From positions 26,646-90,645 of the forward strand of contig NW_027196456.1 of assembly GCF_038502225.1 (NCBI RefSeq): a DNA stretch of 64,000 nt, read 5' to 3'. The number at the start of each line of letters is the position of its first letter. The stretch's first letter is position 1. This DNA is from Cherax quadricarinatus (Eukaryota; Arthropoda; Malacostraca; Decapoda; Parastacidae). Made by a program: the position numbers and the translations under genes. The notes under the pieces are model-generated. The model did not search any database. It was not told the DNA's origin and saw only the letters and a list, made by a program, of their open reading frames with translations. This document shows, piece by piece, positions 48,305 to 57,728 of the stretch.

Positions 48305-51300
48305 GGCACCGCTAGGCAGGTCCTAGTCACCTACTGGCCTAAGCTAGGAAGGTCCTAGTTACCTACTGGCCTAAGCTAGGAAGGTCCTAGTTACCTACTG
48401 GTCTAAGCTAGGAAGGTCCTAGTTACCTACTGGTCTAAGCTAGGAAGGTCCTAGTTACCTACTGGTCTAAGCTAGGAAGGTCCTAGTTACCTACTGGTCT
48501 AAGCTAGGAAGGTCCTAGTTACCTACTGGTCTAAGCTAGGAAGGTCCTAGTTACCTACTGGTCTAAGCTAGGAAGGTCCTAGTCACTTACTGGTCTAAGC
48601 TAGTCAGGTCCTAGTCACTTACTGGTCTAAGCTAGTCAGGTCCTAGTCACCTACTGGCCTAAGCTAGTCAGGTCCTAGTCACCTACTGGCCTAGCTAGTC
48701 AGGTCCTAGTCACCTACTGGTCTAAGCTAGGCAGGTCCTAGTCACCTACTGGCCTAAGCTAGGCAGGTCCTAGTCGCCTACTGGCCTAAGCTAGTCAGGT
48801 CCTAGTCACCTACTGGCCTAAGCTAGGCAGGTCCTAGTCACCTACTGGCCTAAGCTAGTCAGGTCCTAGTCACCTACTGGCCTAAGCTAGGTAGGTTCTA
48901 GTAACGTACTGGCCTAAGCTAGTCAGGTCCTAGTTACCTACTGGCCTAAACTAGTCAGGTCCTAGTCACCTTCTAGTCTAAGCTAGTCAGGTCCTAGTCA
49001 CCTACTGGCCTAAGTTAGTCAGGTCCTAGTCACCTACTGGCCTAAGCTAGTCAGGTCCTAGTCACCTACTGGCCTAAGCTAGTCAGGTCCTAGTCACCTA
49101 CTGGCCTAAGCTAGTCAGGTCCTAGTCACCTACTGGTCTAAGCTAGGCAGGTCCTAGTCACCTACTGGCCTAAGCTAGGCAGGTCCTAGTCACCTACTGG
49201 CCTAGCTAGTCAGGTCCTAGTCACCTACTGGCCTAAGCTAGTCAGGTCCTAGTTACCTACTGGTCTAAGCTAGTCAGGTCCTAGTCACCTACTGGCCTAA
49301 GCTAGTCAGGTCCTAGTCACCTACTGGCCTAAGCTAGGCAGGTTCTACTCACGTACTGGCCTAAGCTAGTCAGGTCCTAGTTACCTACTGGCCTAAGCTA
49401 GTCAGGTCCTAGTTACCTACTGGTCTAAGGTAGGCAGGTCCTAGTCACCTACTGGCCTAAGCTAGTCAGGCCCTAGTCACCTACTGGCCTAAGCTAGTCA
49501 GGTCCTAGTTACCTACTGGTCTAAGGTAGGCAGGTCCTAGTCATCTACTGGCCTATGCTAGTCAGGTCCTAGTTACCTACTGGCCTAAGCTAGTCAGGTC
49601 CTAATCACCTGCTGGCCTAAGCTAGTCAGGTCCTAGTTACCTACTGGTCTAAGCTAGTCAGGTCCTAGTAACCTACTGGCCTAAGCTAGTCAGGTCCTAG
49701 TCACCTACTGGCCTAAGCTAGGCAGGTTCTAGTCACGTACTGGCCTAAGCTAGTCAGGTCCTAGTTACCTACTGGCCTAAGCTAGTCAGGTCCTAGTTAC
49801 CTACTGGTCTAAGGTAGGCAGGTCCTAGTCACCTACTGGCCTAAGCTAGTCAGGCCCTAGTCACCTACTGGCCTAAGCTAGTCAGGTCCTAGTTACCTAC
49901 TGGCCTAAGCTAGTCAGGTACTAATCACCTACTGGCCTAAGCTAGTCAGGTCCTAGTTACCTACTGGTCTAAGGTAGGCAAGTCCTAGTCACCTACTGGG
50001 TTAAGCTAGTCAGGCCCTAGTCACCTACTGGCCTAAGCTAGTCAGGTCCTAGTTACCTACTGGTCTAAGGTAGGCAGGTCCTAGTCATCTACTGGCCTAA
50101 GCTAGTCAGGTCCTAGTTACCTACTGGCCTAAGCTAGTCAGGTCCTAGTTACCTACTGGTCTAAGCTAGGAAGGCCCTAGTTACCTACTGGTCTAAGCTA
50201 GGAAGGTCCTAGTTACCTACTGGTCCAAGCTAGGAAGGTTCTAGCCACCTACTGGCCTAAGCTAGTCAGGTCCTAGTCACCTACTGGCCTAGCTAGTCAG
50301 GTCCTAGTCACCTACTGGCCTAAGCTAGTCAGGTCCTAGTTACCTACTGGTCTAAGCTAGTCAGGTCCTAGTCACCTACTGGCCTAAGCTAGTCAGGTCC
50401 TAGTCACCTACTGGCCTAAGCTAGTCAGGTCCTAGTTACCTACTGGTCTAAGGTAGGCAGGTCCTAGTCACCTACTGGCCTAAGCTAGTCAGGCCCTAGT
50501 CACCTACTGGCCTAAGCTAGTCAGGTCCTAGTTACCTACTGGTCTAAGGTAGGCAGGTCCTAGTCATCTACTGGCCTATGCTAGTCAGGTCCTAGTTACC
50601 TACTGGCCTAAGCTAGTCAGGTCCTAATCACCTGCTGGCCTAAGCTAGTCAGGTCCTAGTTACCTACTGGTCTAAGCTAGTCAGGTCCTAGTAACCTACT
50701 GGCCTAAGCTAGTCAGGTCCTAGTCACCTACTGGCCTAAGCTAGGCAGGTTCTAGTCACGTACTGGCCTAAGCTAGTCAGGTCCTAGTTACCTACTGGCC
50801 TAAGCTAGTCAGGTCCTAGTTACCTACTGGTCTAAGGTAGGCAGGTCCTAGTCACCTACTGGCCTAAGCTAGTCAGGCCCTAGTCACCTACTGGCCTAAG
50901 CTAGTCAGGTCCTAGTTACCTACTGGCCTAAGCTAGTCAGGTACTAATCACCTACTGGCCTAAGCTAGTCAGGTCCTAGTTACCTACTGGTCTAAGGTAG
51001 GCAAGTCCTAGTCACCTACTGGCTTAAGCTAGTCAGGCCCTAGTCACCTACTGGCCTAAGCTAGTCAGGTCCTAGTTACCTACTGGTCTAAGGTAGGCAG
51101 GTCCTAGTCATCTACTGGCCTAAGCTAGTCAGGTCCTAGTTACCTACTGGCCTAAGCTAGTCAGGTCCTAGTTACCTACTGGTCTAAGCTAGGAAGGCCC
51201 TAGTTACCTACTGGTCTAAGCTAGGAAGGTCCTAGTTACCTACTGGTCCAAGCTAGGAAGGTTCTAGCCACCTACTGGCCTAAGCTAGTCAGGCCCTAGT

Positions 51301-51745
51301 CACCTACTGGCCTAAGCTAGTCAGGTCCTAGTCATCTACTGGCCTAAGCTAGTCAGGTCCTAGTCACCTACTGGCCTAAGCTAGTCAGGTCCTAGTCATC
51401 TACTGGCCTAAGCTAGTCAGGTCCTAGTCATCTACTGGCCTAAGCTAGTCAGGTCCTAGTCATCTACTGGCCTAAGCTAGTCAGGTCCTAGTTACCTACT
51501 GGTCTAAGCTAGTCAGGTCCTAGTTATCTACTGGCCTAAGCTAGTCAGGTCCTAGTCACCTACTGGCCTAAGCTAGTCAGGTCCTAGTCATCTACTGACC
51601 TAAGCTAGTCAGGTCCTAGTTACCTACTGGCCTAAGCTAGTCAGGTCCTAGTCACCTACTGGCCTAAGCTAGTCAGGTCCTAGTCATCTACTGGCCTAAG
51701 CTAGTCAGGTCCTAGTCATCTACTGGCCTAAGCTAGTCAGGTACG
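48305..51745. repeat. 32-bp minisatellite with ~1,024-bp higher-order copies
   Basis: About 107 units with 'ctactggcctaagctagtca' then 'ggtcctagtcac'. The first ~10 units carry GGAAGG and GTTACC variants; the rest mostly GTCAGG. The variant 'cctatgctagtcagg' recurs at about 49552 and 50576, and 'gaaggttctagccacc' at about 50233 and 51256, so a block of ~32 units was duplicated. The unit matches the CR1 3' end ('cctactggcccatgctag', 'gcaggtcc'). Confidence 0.97.
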
Positions 51746-51814
51746 CGTCACATCCGCTGGACTATTCATCCTAGATGCTACAGAGGTTCAGTGTTTTCCA
51801 AGGTTTTTACCTAA

Positions 51815-51990
51815 CGTCTCTATACAAATAACTCGCACATAGAAGAATGTAACTTACAACGTTTCGGTCCTACCTGGACCATTAACTTATCGAATTATCA
51901 ACTTAATGGTCCAAGTCGGACCGAAACATCGTTATACGCTTCATTCTATGTACGGGTTATTTGTGTATTGTACAAGTAACGGTATTGTTC
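51815..51990. repeat. Palindrome of two cassette A copies
   Basis: Left (minus): 'aaataactcgcacatagaag', 'acgtttcggtcctacctgga', 'ccattaac'. Right (plus): 'ttaatggtccaagtcggacc', 'gaaacatcgttatacgc', 'atgtacgggttatttgtgta'. They meet near 51893. Confidence 0.8.
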
Positions 51991-52011
51991 CTTTTTCTTA
52001 TTCTGTATACA

Positions 52012-52252
52012 TCTCTCAATGTATACATCTCTCAATGTATATAGATCTCTCAGTGTATACATCTCCCAGTGTATACATCTCTCAATGTATACATCTCTCA
52101 ATGTATACATCTCTCAATGTATACATCTCTCAATGTATACATCTCTCAATGTATACATCTCTCAATGTATACATCTCTCAATGTATACATCTCTCAATGT
52201 ATACATCTCTCACTGTATACATCTCTCAATGTATACATCTCTCACTGTATAC
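52012..52252. repeat. 16-bp minisatellite, ~15 units
   Basis: Units ATACATCTCTCAATGT with a few variants. All three + frames stay open through it (48-bp period), giving spurious ORFs. Confidence 0.96.
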
Positions 52253-52409
52253 ACAGCGACACCTCATTCTTGGTATTGCCCATTGCCGTCAGATAGTTCA
52301 AAATCATGTTACAACCATTCACGGAAGTCAGGTTAAAGTGAGGACGAGACCGTTGTCACGTTAACTTTAGAAAGTGTTCTGAGAAAGGAAGAGAGATGGA
52401 TGTGATCGG

Positions 52410-52411
<2 letters not shown>

Positions 52412-52478
<67 letters not shown>

Positions 52479-52480
52479 CA
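52412..52480. repeat. (GA)n microsatellite
   Basis: About 65 bp of GA with one interruption. Confidence 0.97.
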
Positions 52481-52587
52481 GCCGGGTCAGGAGAATTCCG
52501 TTGAAGATCCCAACACTGGGACCAGAACCGGTGCTCAACTCTCTGCAGTCAGGTTCTTCCACCAGCGAAGAACTCTTGAATCAAGGA

Positions 52588-52723
52588 CTCAATTATTATT
52601 ATTATTAGTAGTAGTAGTAGTAATTATTATTATTAGTAGTAACTATTATTATTATTAGTTAACTGGAAAGAGCTAAACCTATAAGGATCATGAAGTAGTA
52701 ATAATAATAAAGACACACACACA

Positions 52724-52764
<41 letters not shown>
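52588..52764. repeat. Microsatellite cluster: (ATT)n/(AGT)n, (AAT)n, (CA)n
   Basis: ATT/AGT runs at 52588-52655, AATAATAAT near 52700 and (CA)n at 52713-52764. A diverged piece 'ggaaagagctaaacctataa' at 52665-52690 could be the 162-bp family. Confidence 0.85.
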
Positions 52765-52959
52765 CTTGGTCACCCACACTAACCCTCGTTAGTCCCACAC
52801 ACCTTCCACCAGGATGTATTCATTGCCCTGTCCTCCAGCATTCTACCATCCATCCTAACTAGACACGGTGGGAGAACAGAGCTCGTTCAACCATTCTGCT
52901 CCTACCAGCATGTTCAACCATCCTCGTTTAATAGTGTTCCTTGCTTCGTTGAACATGGA

Positions 52960-53175
52960 AGTTAAATCATTTCTAACAGCAGCTGACAGTTACTTCTAAC
53001 AACATCAGCTTAAAGTGTGTCTAACAAGAGGTTAGGCCGCTTATAACAGCAAGGTAAAGCCCTCCTAACAGCAGATATATAGACTTCTAATAGCAGGAAG
53101 CAGAGCTTCTGTCTAACAGCAACTCTAAACATGTGACAGTAGGTTAAAGACAGTCTAACAGCAGTCTAAAGTTTT
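52960..53175. repeat. Degenerate ~30-bp tandem motif
   Basis: The words 'taacagcag' and 'tctaacagc' with 'aaag' recur about every 30 bp (for example 52972, 53078, 53116, 53155). Strongly decayed; 52765-52959 shows nothing recognisable. Confidence 0.5.
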
Positions 53176-53314
53176 CCCAAGGCTGATATAAAAGAAGACT
53201 GAAAGAACAGCTAACTACATCTAACAACATCTAACATGACTTAACAGGGTTATCAAAGCCTATTTCTTGGGTAACATTGAGAATGATTTGGGTAAATGTT
53301 TTTCTTAGCGGGTT

Positions 53315-53375
53315 TGAGAACTTGCCTAGTATGGGCCAGTAGGCCTACTGTAGTGTTCCTCCTTTATGTTCTATA
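53315..53375 (+). mobile_element. CR1-type LINE 3' end (LINE D family)
   Basis: 'acttgcctagtatgggccag', 'taggcctactgtagtgttc' and a TTTATGTTCTAT tail. Confidence 0.75.
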
Positions 53376-53504
53376 TTACATTGTATCCAAACCAACGAGG
53401 TTTGATCCAAGGGGAAGGGAACACCAAACTCCTGGGATCAAGAGCTCTTCAGGAGTATTAAGGAGCAGGTTCTGAACATGTATTGATACAGTTACAGCTA
53501 CTGA

Positions 53505-53765
53505 ATTATTTCACTTAAAAAAAAACGAAAAAAAAAATAATTAAATTTAAAAGTAATGCCAAACCCGTACGAGTCGGGAAATATTTTTATGAGCCTTAAC
53601 GAAAAGAAATAATTGAGCTTTCAGAAAAAAAAAATCTTTTATGAGCTGTCAAAATAAAAAAAAAATCATTTTTTGACCTTTCAGAAAAAAAATAATTTTT
53701 TTGAGCTGTCAGAAAAAAAAAAAATATTTGAGTTTTCAGAAAAAAATCCCGTTTTTTTTGGTCAT
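53505..53765. repeat. A-rich degenerate tandem repeats
   Basis: Words 'gagctttcag/gagctgtcag' followed by A8-12 recur about every 35-40 bp. The frame at 53673-53897 begins in it and is not called. Confidence 0.7.
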
Positions 53766-53944
53766 TTAAAGTTAAAAATTTGTCATTGTGATTGTAGGAG
53801 AAACAATGGAATATTTCTAAATCAAATTATAATGCTTTTTGAAGACATTTTGAAATATTTACAACAGTCACGATGCTGTGGGAAACTTTCTTTATAATAA
53901 TTCTGATTATTATTGATGCTAATTATTACTTATTAATTATTGTT

Positions 53945-54188
53945 ACCTATTGGTATTATTATTAATAATTATTATTAGCTCCTATTATAATTATTAATTA
54001 TTGTTACCTATTGCTATTATTAATAATTATTGTTAGCTCCTATTATAATTATTAATTATTGTTACCTATTGCTATTATTAATAATTATTGTTAGCTCCTA
54101 TTATAATTATTAATTATTGTTACCTATTGCTATTATTAATAATTATTGTTAGCTCCTATTATAATTATTAATTATTGTTACCTATTAT
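53945..54188. repeat. 58-bp AT-rich tandem repeat, ~4 units
   Basis: Units contain 'ttgttacctattgctattat', 'taataattattgttagctcc' and 'tattataattattaatta'. Units 2-4 are almost identical. Confidence 0.93.
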
Positions 54189-54290
54189 TTTAATATTCAT
54201 GGGGAAGAGGTAAGCCCGTATGGGTCACAGTGCCTGGGGAATAGGAGGTAATCAGGTTTGATCCAAAGAAAGGGATGATAGCTCCATGAA
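54189..54290 (-). mobile_element. Diverged 162-bp SINE-like retroposon
   Basis: 'catggggaagaggtaagccc', 'gtatgggtcacagtgcctgg', 'ggaataggaggtaatcagg' and 'gatagctccatgaa'. Minus orientation; a diverged subfamily. Confidence 0.6.
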
Positions 54291-54424
54291 GGTGTCCCGT
54301 AGCTCGATCGGTAGCGCACTCACCTCACACACTGAGGTCCGGAGTTCGAATCTCCGGTACGCCTGGAAAACATTATGACATGTTCCCATAAGACACCTAT
54401 TGTGGCTGCTCACCTATCAGCGAA
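54291..54424 (+). mobile_element. tRNA-derived SINE, head and core
   Basis: Head 'gtagctcgatcggtagcgca' (A box) and 'ggagttcgaatctcc' (B box) with 'acctcacacactgagg' between. This looks like a real tRNA sequence but pairs poorly in the anticodon stem. The body 'gctcacctatcagcgaaaca' and 'ggtacctgggtgttagtgga' runs straight into the 32-bp array. Confidence 0.75.
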
Positions 54425-56754
54425 ACAGGTACCTGGGTGTTAGTGGACTGGTGTGGGTGGCATCCTGGGTGTTAGTGGACTGGTGTGGGTCACATCCTGG
54501 GTGTTAGTGGACTGGTGTGGGTGGCATCCTGGGTGTTAGTGGACTGGTGTGGGTCGCATCCTGGGTGTTAGTGGACTGGTGTGGGTCGCATCCTGGGTGT
54601 TAGTGGACTGGTGTGGGTGGCATACTGGGTGTTAGTGGACTGGTGTGGGTCGCATCCTGGGTGTTAGTGGACTGGTGTGGGTCGCATCCTGGGTGTTAGT
54701 GGACTGGTGTGGGTGGCATACTGGGTGTTAGTGGACTGGTGTGGGTCGCATCCTGGGTGTTAGTGGACTGGAGTGGGTCGCATCCTGGGTGTTAGTGAAC
54801 TGGTGTGGGTCGCATCCTGGGTGTTAGTGAACTGGTGTGGGTCGCATCCTGGGTGTTAGTGGACTGGTGAGTGTCGCATCCTGGGTGTTAGTGAACTGGT
54901 GTGGGTCGCATCCTGGGTGTTAGTGGACTGGTGTGGGTGGCATCCTGGGTGTTAGTGGACTGGTGTGGGTGGCATCCTGGGTGTTAGTGGACTGGTGTGG
55001 GTGGCATCCTGGGTGTTAGTGGACTGGTGTGGGTGGCATCCTGGGTGTTAGTGGACTGGTGTGGGTCGCATTCTGGGTGTTAGTGGACTGGTGTGGGTGG
55101 CATCCTGGGTGTTAGTGGACTGGAGTGGGTCGCATCCTGGGTGTTAGTGGACTGGAGTGGGTCGCATCCTGGGTGTTAGTGGACTGGTGTGGGTCGCATC
55201 CTGGGTGTTAGTGGACTGGTGTGGGTGGCATCCTGGGTGTTAGTGGACTGGTGTGGGTGGCATCCTGGGTGTTAGTGGACTGGTGTGGGTGGCATCCTGG
55301 GTGTTAGTGGACTGGTGTGGGTGGCATCCTGGGTGTTAGTGGACTGGTGTGGGTGGCATCCTGGGTGTTAGTGGACTGGTGTGGGTCGCATTCTGGGTGT
55401 TAGTGGACTGGTGTGGGTGGCATCCTGGGTGTTAGTGGACTGGAGTGGGTCGCATCCTGGGTGTTAGTGGACTGGAGTGGGTCGCATCGTGGGTGTTAGT
55501 GGACTGGTGTGGGTGGCATCCTGGGTGTTAGTGGACTTGTGTGGGTCTCATCCTGGGTGTTAGTGGACTGGTGTGGGTGGCATCCTGGGTGTTAGTGGAC
55601 TGGTGTGGGTGTCATCCTGCGTGTTAGTGGACTGGTGTGTGTGGTATCCTGGGTGTTAGTGGACTGGTGTGGGTGGCATCCTGGGTGTTAGTGGACTGGT
55701 GTGGGTGGCATCCTGGGTGTTAGTGGACTGGTGTGGGTCGCATTCTGGGTGTTAGTGGACTGGTGTGGGTGGCATCCTGGGTGTTAGTGGACTGGAGTGG
55801 GTCGCATCCTGGGTGTTAGTGGACTGGTGTGGGTGGCATCCTGGGTGTTAGTGGACTGGTGTGGGTCACATCCTGGGTGTTAGTGGACTGGTGTGGGTGG
55901 CATCCTGGGTGTTAGTGGACTGGTGTGGGTCGCATCCTGGGTGTTAGTGGACTGGTGTGGGTCGCATCCTGGGTGTTAGTGGACTGGTGTGGGTCGCATC
56001 CTGGGTGTTAGTGAACTGGTGTGGGTCGCATCCTGGGTGTTAGTGGACTGGTGTGGGTGGCATCCTGGGTGTTAGTGGACTGGTGTGGGTCGCATCCTGG
56101 GTGTTAGTGGACTGGTGTGGGTGGTATCCTGGGTGTTAGTGGACTGGTGTGGGTCGCATCCTGGGTGTTAGTGGACTGGTGTGGGTCGCATCCTGGGTGT
56201 TAGTGGACTGGTGTGGGTCACATCCTGGGTGTTAGTGGACTGGTGTGGGTCGCATTCTGGGTGTTAGTGGACTGGTGTGGGTCACATCCTGGGTGTTAGT
56301 GGACTGGTGTGGGTCGCATCCTGGGTGTTAGTGGACTGGTGTGGGTCGCATCCTGGGTGTTAGTGGACTGGTGTGGGTCACATCCTGGGTGTTAGTGGAC
56401 TGGTGTGGGTCGCATCCTGGGTGTTAGTGGACTGGTGTGGGTCGCATCCTGGGTGTTAGTGGACTGGTGTGGGTCACATCCTGGGTGTTAGTGGACTGGT
56501 GTGGGTCGCATCCTGGGTGTTAGTGGACTGGTGTGGGTCGCATCCTGGGTGTTAGTGGACTGGTGTGGGTCGCATCCTGGGTGTTAGTGGACTGGTGTGG
56601 GTCGCATCCTGGGTGTTAGTGGACTGGTGTGGGTCGCATCCTGGGTGTTAGTGGACTGGTGTGGGTCGCATCCTGGGTGTTAGTGGACTGGTGTGGGTCG
56701 CATCCTGGGTGTTAGTGGACTGGTGTGGGTCGCATCCTGGGTGTTAGTGGACTG
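54425..56754. repeat. 32-bp minisatellite grown from a SINE core
   Basis: About 72 units with 'gggtgttagtggactggtgt' then 'gggtcgcatcct'. The same words occur once each in ordinary SINEs ('ggtgttagtcgactggtgtg', 'ggtcgcatcctggg' read in minus at 16685-16715). Variants GGTGGCATCC, GGTCACATCC and 'gtgaactgg' are ordered in duplicated blocks. Confidence 0.97.
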
Positions 56755-56865
56755 GAGTTTACCTGGAGAGAGTTCCGGGAGTCAACGCCCCCGCGGCCCG
56801 GTCTATGACCAGGCCTCCTGGTGGATCAGAGCCTGATCAACCAGGCTGTTACTGCTGGCTGCACG
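56755..56865 (-). mobile_element. LINE A family 3' end, inserted in the array edge
   Basis: 'ggagtttacctggagagagt', 'caacgcccccgcggcccggt', 'ctatgaccaggcctcctgg' and 'agcctgatcaaccaggctg' match, in reverse, the LINE A 3' UTR at 26745-26820. Confidence 0.8.
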
Positions 56866-57004
56866 CATCCTGGGTTGCATCCTGGGACAAAACTGACCTA
56901 ATCTGCGGGAAATGCTCAGCATAACAAGTGACTTTCTATACAGTAGTATGTTATTGATGTCAGCTAGGACTGTATACCTTGTACATGTACTTGTAGAAAT
57001 AAAG

Positions 57005-57065
<61 letters not shown>
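56866..57065 (+). mobile_element. SINE 3' part with (ATT)n tail
   Basis: 'gcatcctgggacaaaactga', 'ctgcgggaaatgctcagcat', 'gtacatgtacttgtagaaat', 'aaagattattatt'. It is the natural 3' end of the SINE whose core expanded at 54425-56754, now separated by the LINE A fragment. Confidence 0.8.
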
Positions 57066-57074
57066 GAGTGGATG

Positions 57075-57145
57075 CAGGGCGGATAATTGAGTGGGTGTGA
57101 GATAGACCTGCCTAGCATGGGCCAGTAGGCCTACCGGAGTGTTTC
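57075..57145 (+). mobile_element. CR1-type LINE 3' end (LINE D family)
   Basis: 'ttgagtgggtgtgagataga', 'cctgcctagcatgggccagt', 'aggcctaccggagtgtttct'. Confidence 0.75.
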
Positions 57146-57158
57146 TTAATTTTTGTGT

Positions 57159-57200
57159 ACGATATGCTCAGTCTCGCAGTGGGAGACTGGGCATATCGTG
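57159..57200. repeat. 42-bp hairpin
   Basis: ACGATATGCTCAGTCTC and its near-perfect complement GAGACTGGGCATATCGT are separated by 7-8 bp. It lies just left of the truncated gypsy LTR. Confidence 0.8.
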
Positions 57201-57214
57201 GGTATATGTGTGGG

Positions 57215-57407
57215 CGGTCTGCTTTCTTGTGGCTTCTATTTCTGCCTTGCTTACCGTGACGTGCACTATATTTATTACTGTACATAGTGTACATATTGCT
57301 GTTCTAAATTTGGTGAAGGATAATATAAGTCTAAACTTTTTCTACTGTGTTTATTTGCTCCCATTACACCTGGGTTAACAGGCCATTTGAAAGCCTAGGT
57401 TGTAATA
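57215..57407 (+). repeat. 5' LTR, truncated
   Basis: 193 bp equal to the last 193 bp of the 3' LTR (62886-63078), ending 'cctaggttgtaata'. The first ~232 bp of the LTR are absent, and the sequence to the left is unrelated. A possible primer-binding site starts TGGGTAGCCTGTCC at 57408; I cannot assign the primer tRNA. Confidence 0.85.
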
Positions 57408-57728
57408 TGGGTAGCCTGTCCGAGAGCTGGACTTAGAGAAACGGTTGAGCTTAGGGTGAAGCTTGTAGCAGGAACATTGTGTAGCTTGCTGTTTCGCTTC
57501 GCTTTACAAATTTTGCGTGTCAGTTGCTTATGATCAGCCTTGCTATTGTGTGATCGTTCAACAGCTCGCTACTAGCTTGTTCAGTGTGCTCGCTTCGCTA
57601 CGGTCAATCTTGTGTGCAGTCGGCTTTGCTTGTATGCGTATTTTGCAATCGTACTGTGCATAGCTAAGCGTGTTCTGCAAATTAACGTGTTACGTTGGGG
57701 TATTCGTACTGTGCATAGCGAATAACTT
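57408..57728 (+). other. Leader of the gypsy element
   Basis: Non-coding sequence between LTR and gag. It contains several repeats of 'ttcgct/ttgctt' words; no other feature. Confidence 0.6.

Noticed and set aside
48305..51745. CRISPR-like regular repeats
   Set aside because: Units are contiguous without unique spacers and lie in eukaryotic DNA with introns and LINEs; it is a minisatellite.
51906..52364. 152-codon + strand ORF
   Set aside because: Runs through a 16-bp minisatellite and a cassette palindrome; no domain.
54291..54370. Genuine tRNA gene
   Set aside because: A and B boxes are good but the anticodon stem pairs badly, and a SINE core follows directly.
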